NCBI RefSeq assembly: GCF_014873495.1
Contig: NZ_JADBGF010000001.1
Location: forward strand, 8,184,001 to 8,248,000
DNA from: Streptomyces stelliscabiei
Lineage (GTDB): Bacteria; Actinomycetota; Actinomycetes; Streptomycetales; Streptomycetaceae
Length of the DNA: 64,000 nucleotides
Direction: 5' to 3'
The notes under the pieces were generated by a model. It made no database searches. It was given only the letters and a program-made list of their open reading frames with translations, and was not told the origin of the DNA. Every line of letters starts with the position of its first letter. The first letter of the stretch is position 1. Positions 63,818 through 64,000 of this stretch are shown here, piece after piece. A program made the translations under genes and the position numbers.

Positions 63818-64000
63818 CTAGGCCCGTCTCGGTGAGGCCAGCAGATACCGCTCCCGGGTGCGCGGATCGGTGTGCTCGCTCACCTGCCAGCCGGCCTTCT
63901 CCAGCGTCGCCGCGCAGGCCCCCAGCGCCGCCGTGTCCGGCTCCCGCACGGCGACGGCCTCCGGCTGGGGGGTGGCCCGCACGCGGTAACCCCCGCCCGC
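63818..64000 (-). CDS. Unknown protein, C-terminal 60 residues (gene continues beyond window)
   Basis: Open from the window edge to TAG at 63818-63820, reading GYRVRATPQPEAVAVREPDT, then ATLEKAGWQVSEHTD and ending RERYLLASPRRA. The frame shows normal high-GC third positions. A small alpha/beta pattern; no family recognised. Confidence 0.6.
   Translation of the reverse strand, partial: AGGGYRVRATPQPEAVAVREPDTAALGACAATLEKAGWQVSEHTDPRTRERYLLASPRRA

Overview
The window is very GC-rich DNA with dense, often 4-bp-overlapping genes, many GTG starts and purine-rich ribosome-binding sites. Its families (FxSxx-COOH peptide system, SpoIIE-type phosphatases, large ATP-binding LuxR regulators, PaaX, secreted trypsin, GH89) point to a Streptomyces or very close actinobacterial chromosome. 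I see no tRNA, rRNA, CRISPR array or intact insertion sequence.

Layout. (1) 1-8.3 kb, myo-inositol catabolism and uptake: end of a Gfo/Idh/MocA oxidoreductase, a GntR regulator, IolD, a class I aldolase-like protein, a decayed iolC start, and a divergent sugar ABC transporter. A symmetric operator between the two arms shares a TGTCnnGACA element with the GntR leader. (2) 8.6-17.4 kb, a complete FxSxx-COOH system: 51-aa precursor, radical SAM/SPASM maturase fused to an HExxH domain, two TIR-like FxsC proteins, and a 1329-aa ATPase-TIR-NB-ARC-TPR protein. (3) 17.5-30.4 kb, single genes: hydrolases, an acyltransferase fusion, a Ser/Thr kinase divergent from a SpoIIE phosphatase, PaaX, an unusual SDR, a glyoxalase-like protein and an MBL hydrolase. 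(4) 30.7-37.2 kb, a probable defence island: Crp/Fnr-type cNMP-binding regulator, class III nucleotide cyclase, a large STAND-like protein, an unknown protein and a Pycsar-type membrane effector, mostly with 4-bp overlaps, followed by an AbiEii-type toxin with its probable antitoxin. (5) 37.5-49.6 kb, CorA, a winged-helix protein, secreted trypsin, two LuxR-type regulators, two acyl-CoA ligases and a zinc-ribbon protein. (6) 49.8-58.7 kb, purine/ureide and glyoxylate catabolism: Gcl, GlxR, Hyi, UraD, UraH, uricase and 8-oxoguanine deaminase. The gcl and hyi promoters carry nearly identical 15-bp palindromes. (7) 58.9-64 kb, GH89 alpha-N-acetylglucosaminidase, an animal-type haem peroxidase, a thioesterase under a TetR-like operator and the end of an unknown gene.

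Most novel-looking material: the FxSxx-COOH cluster, whose biological role is not established as far as I know, and the five-gene cyclase/Pycsar-like island. In the latter, the cyclase tail and the STAND-like N terminus share a short Gly-rich motif, which suggests motif-templated signalling between them.
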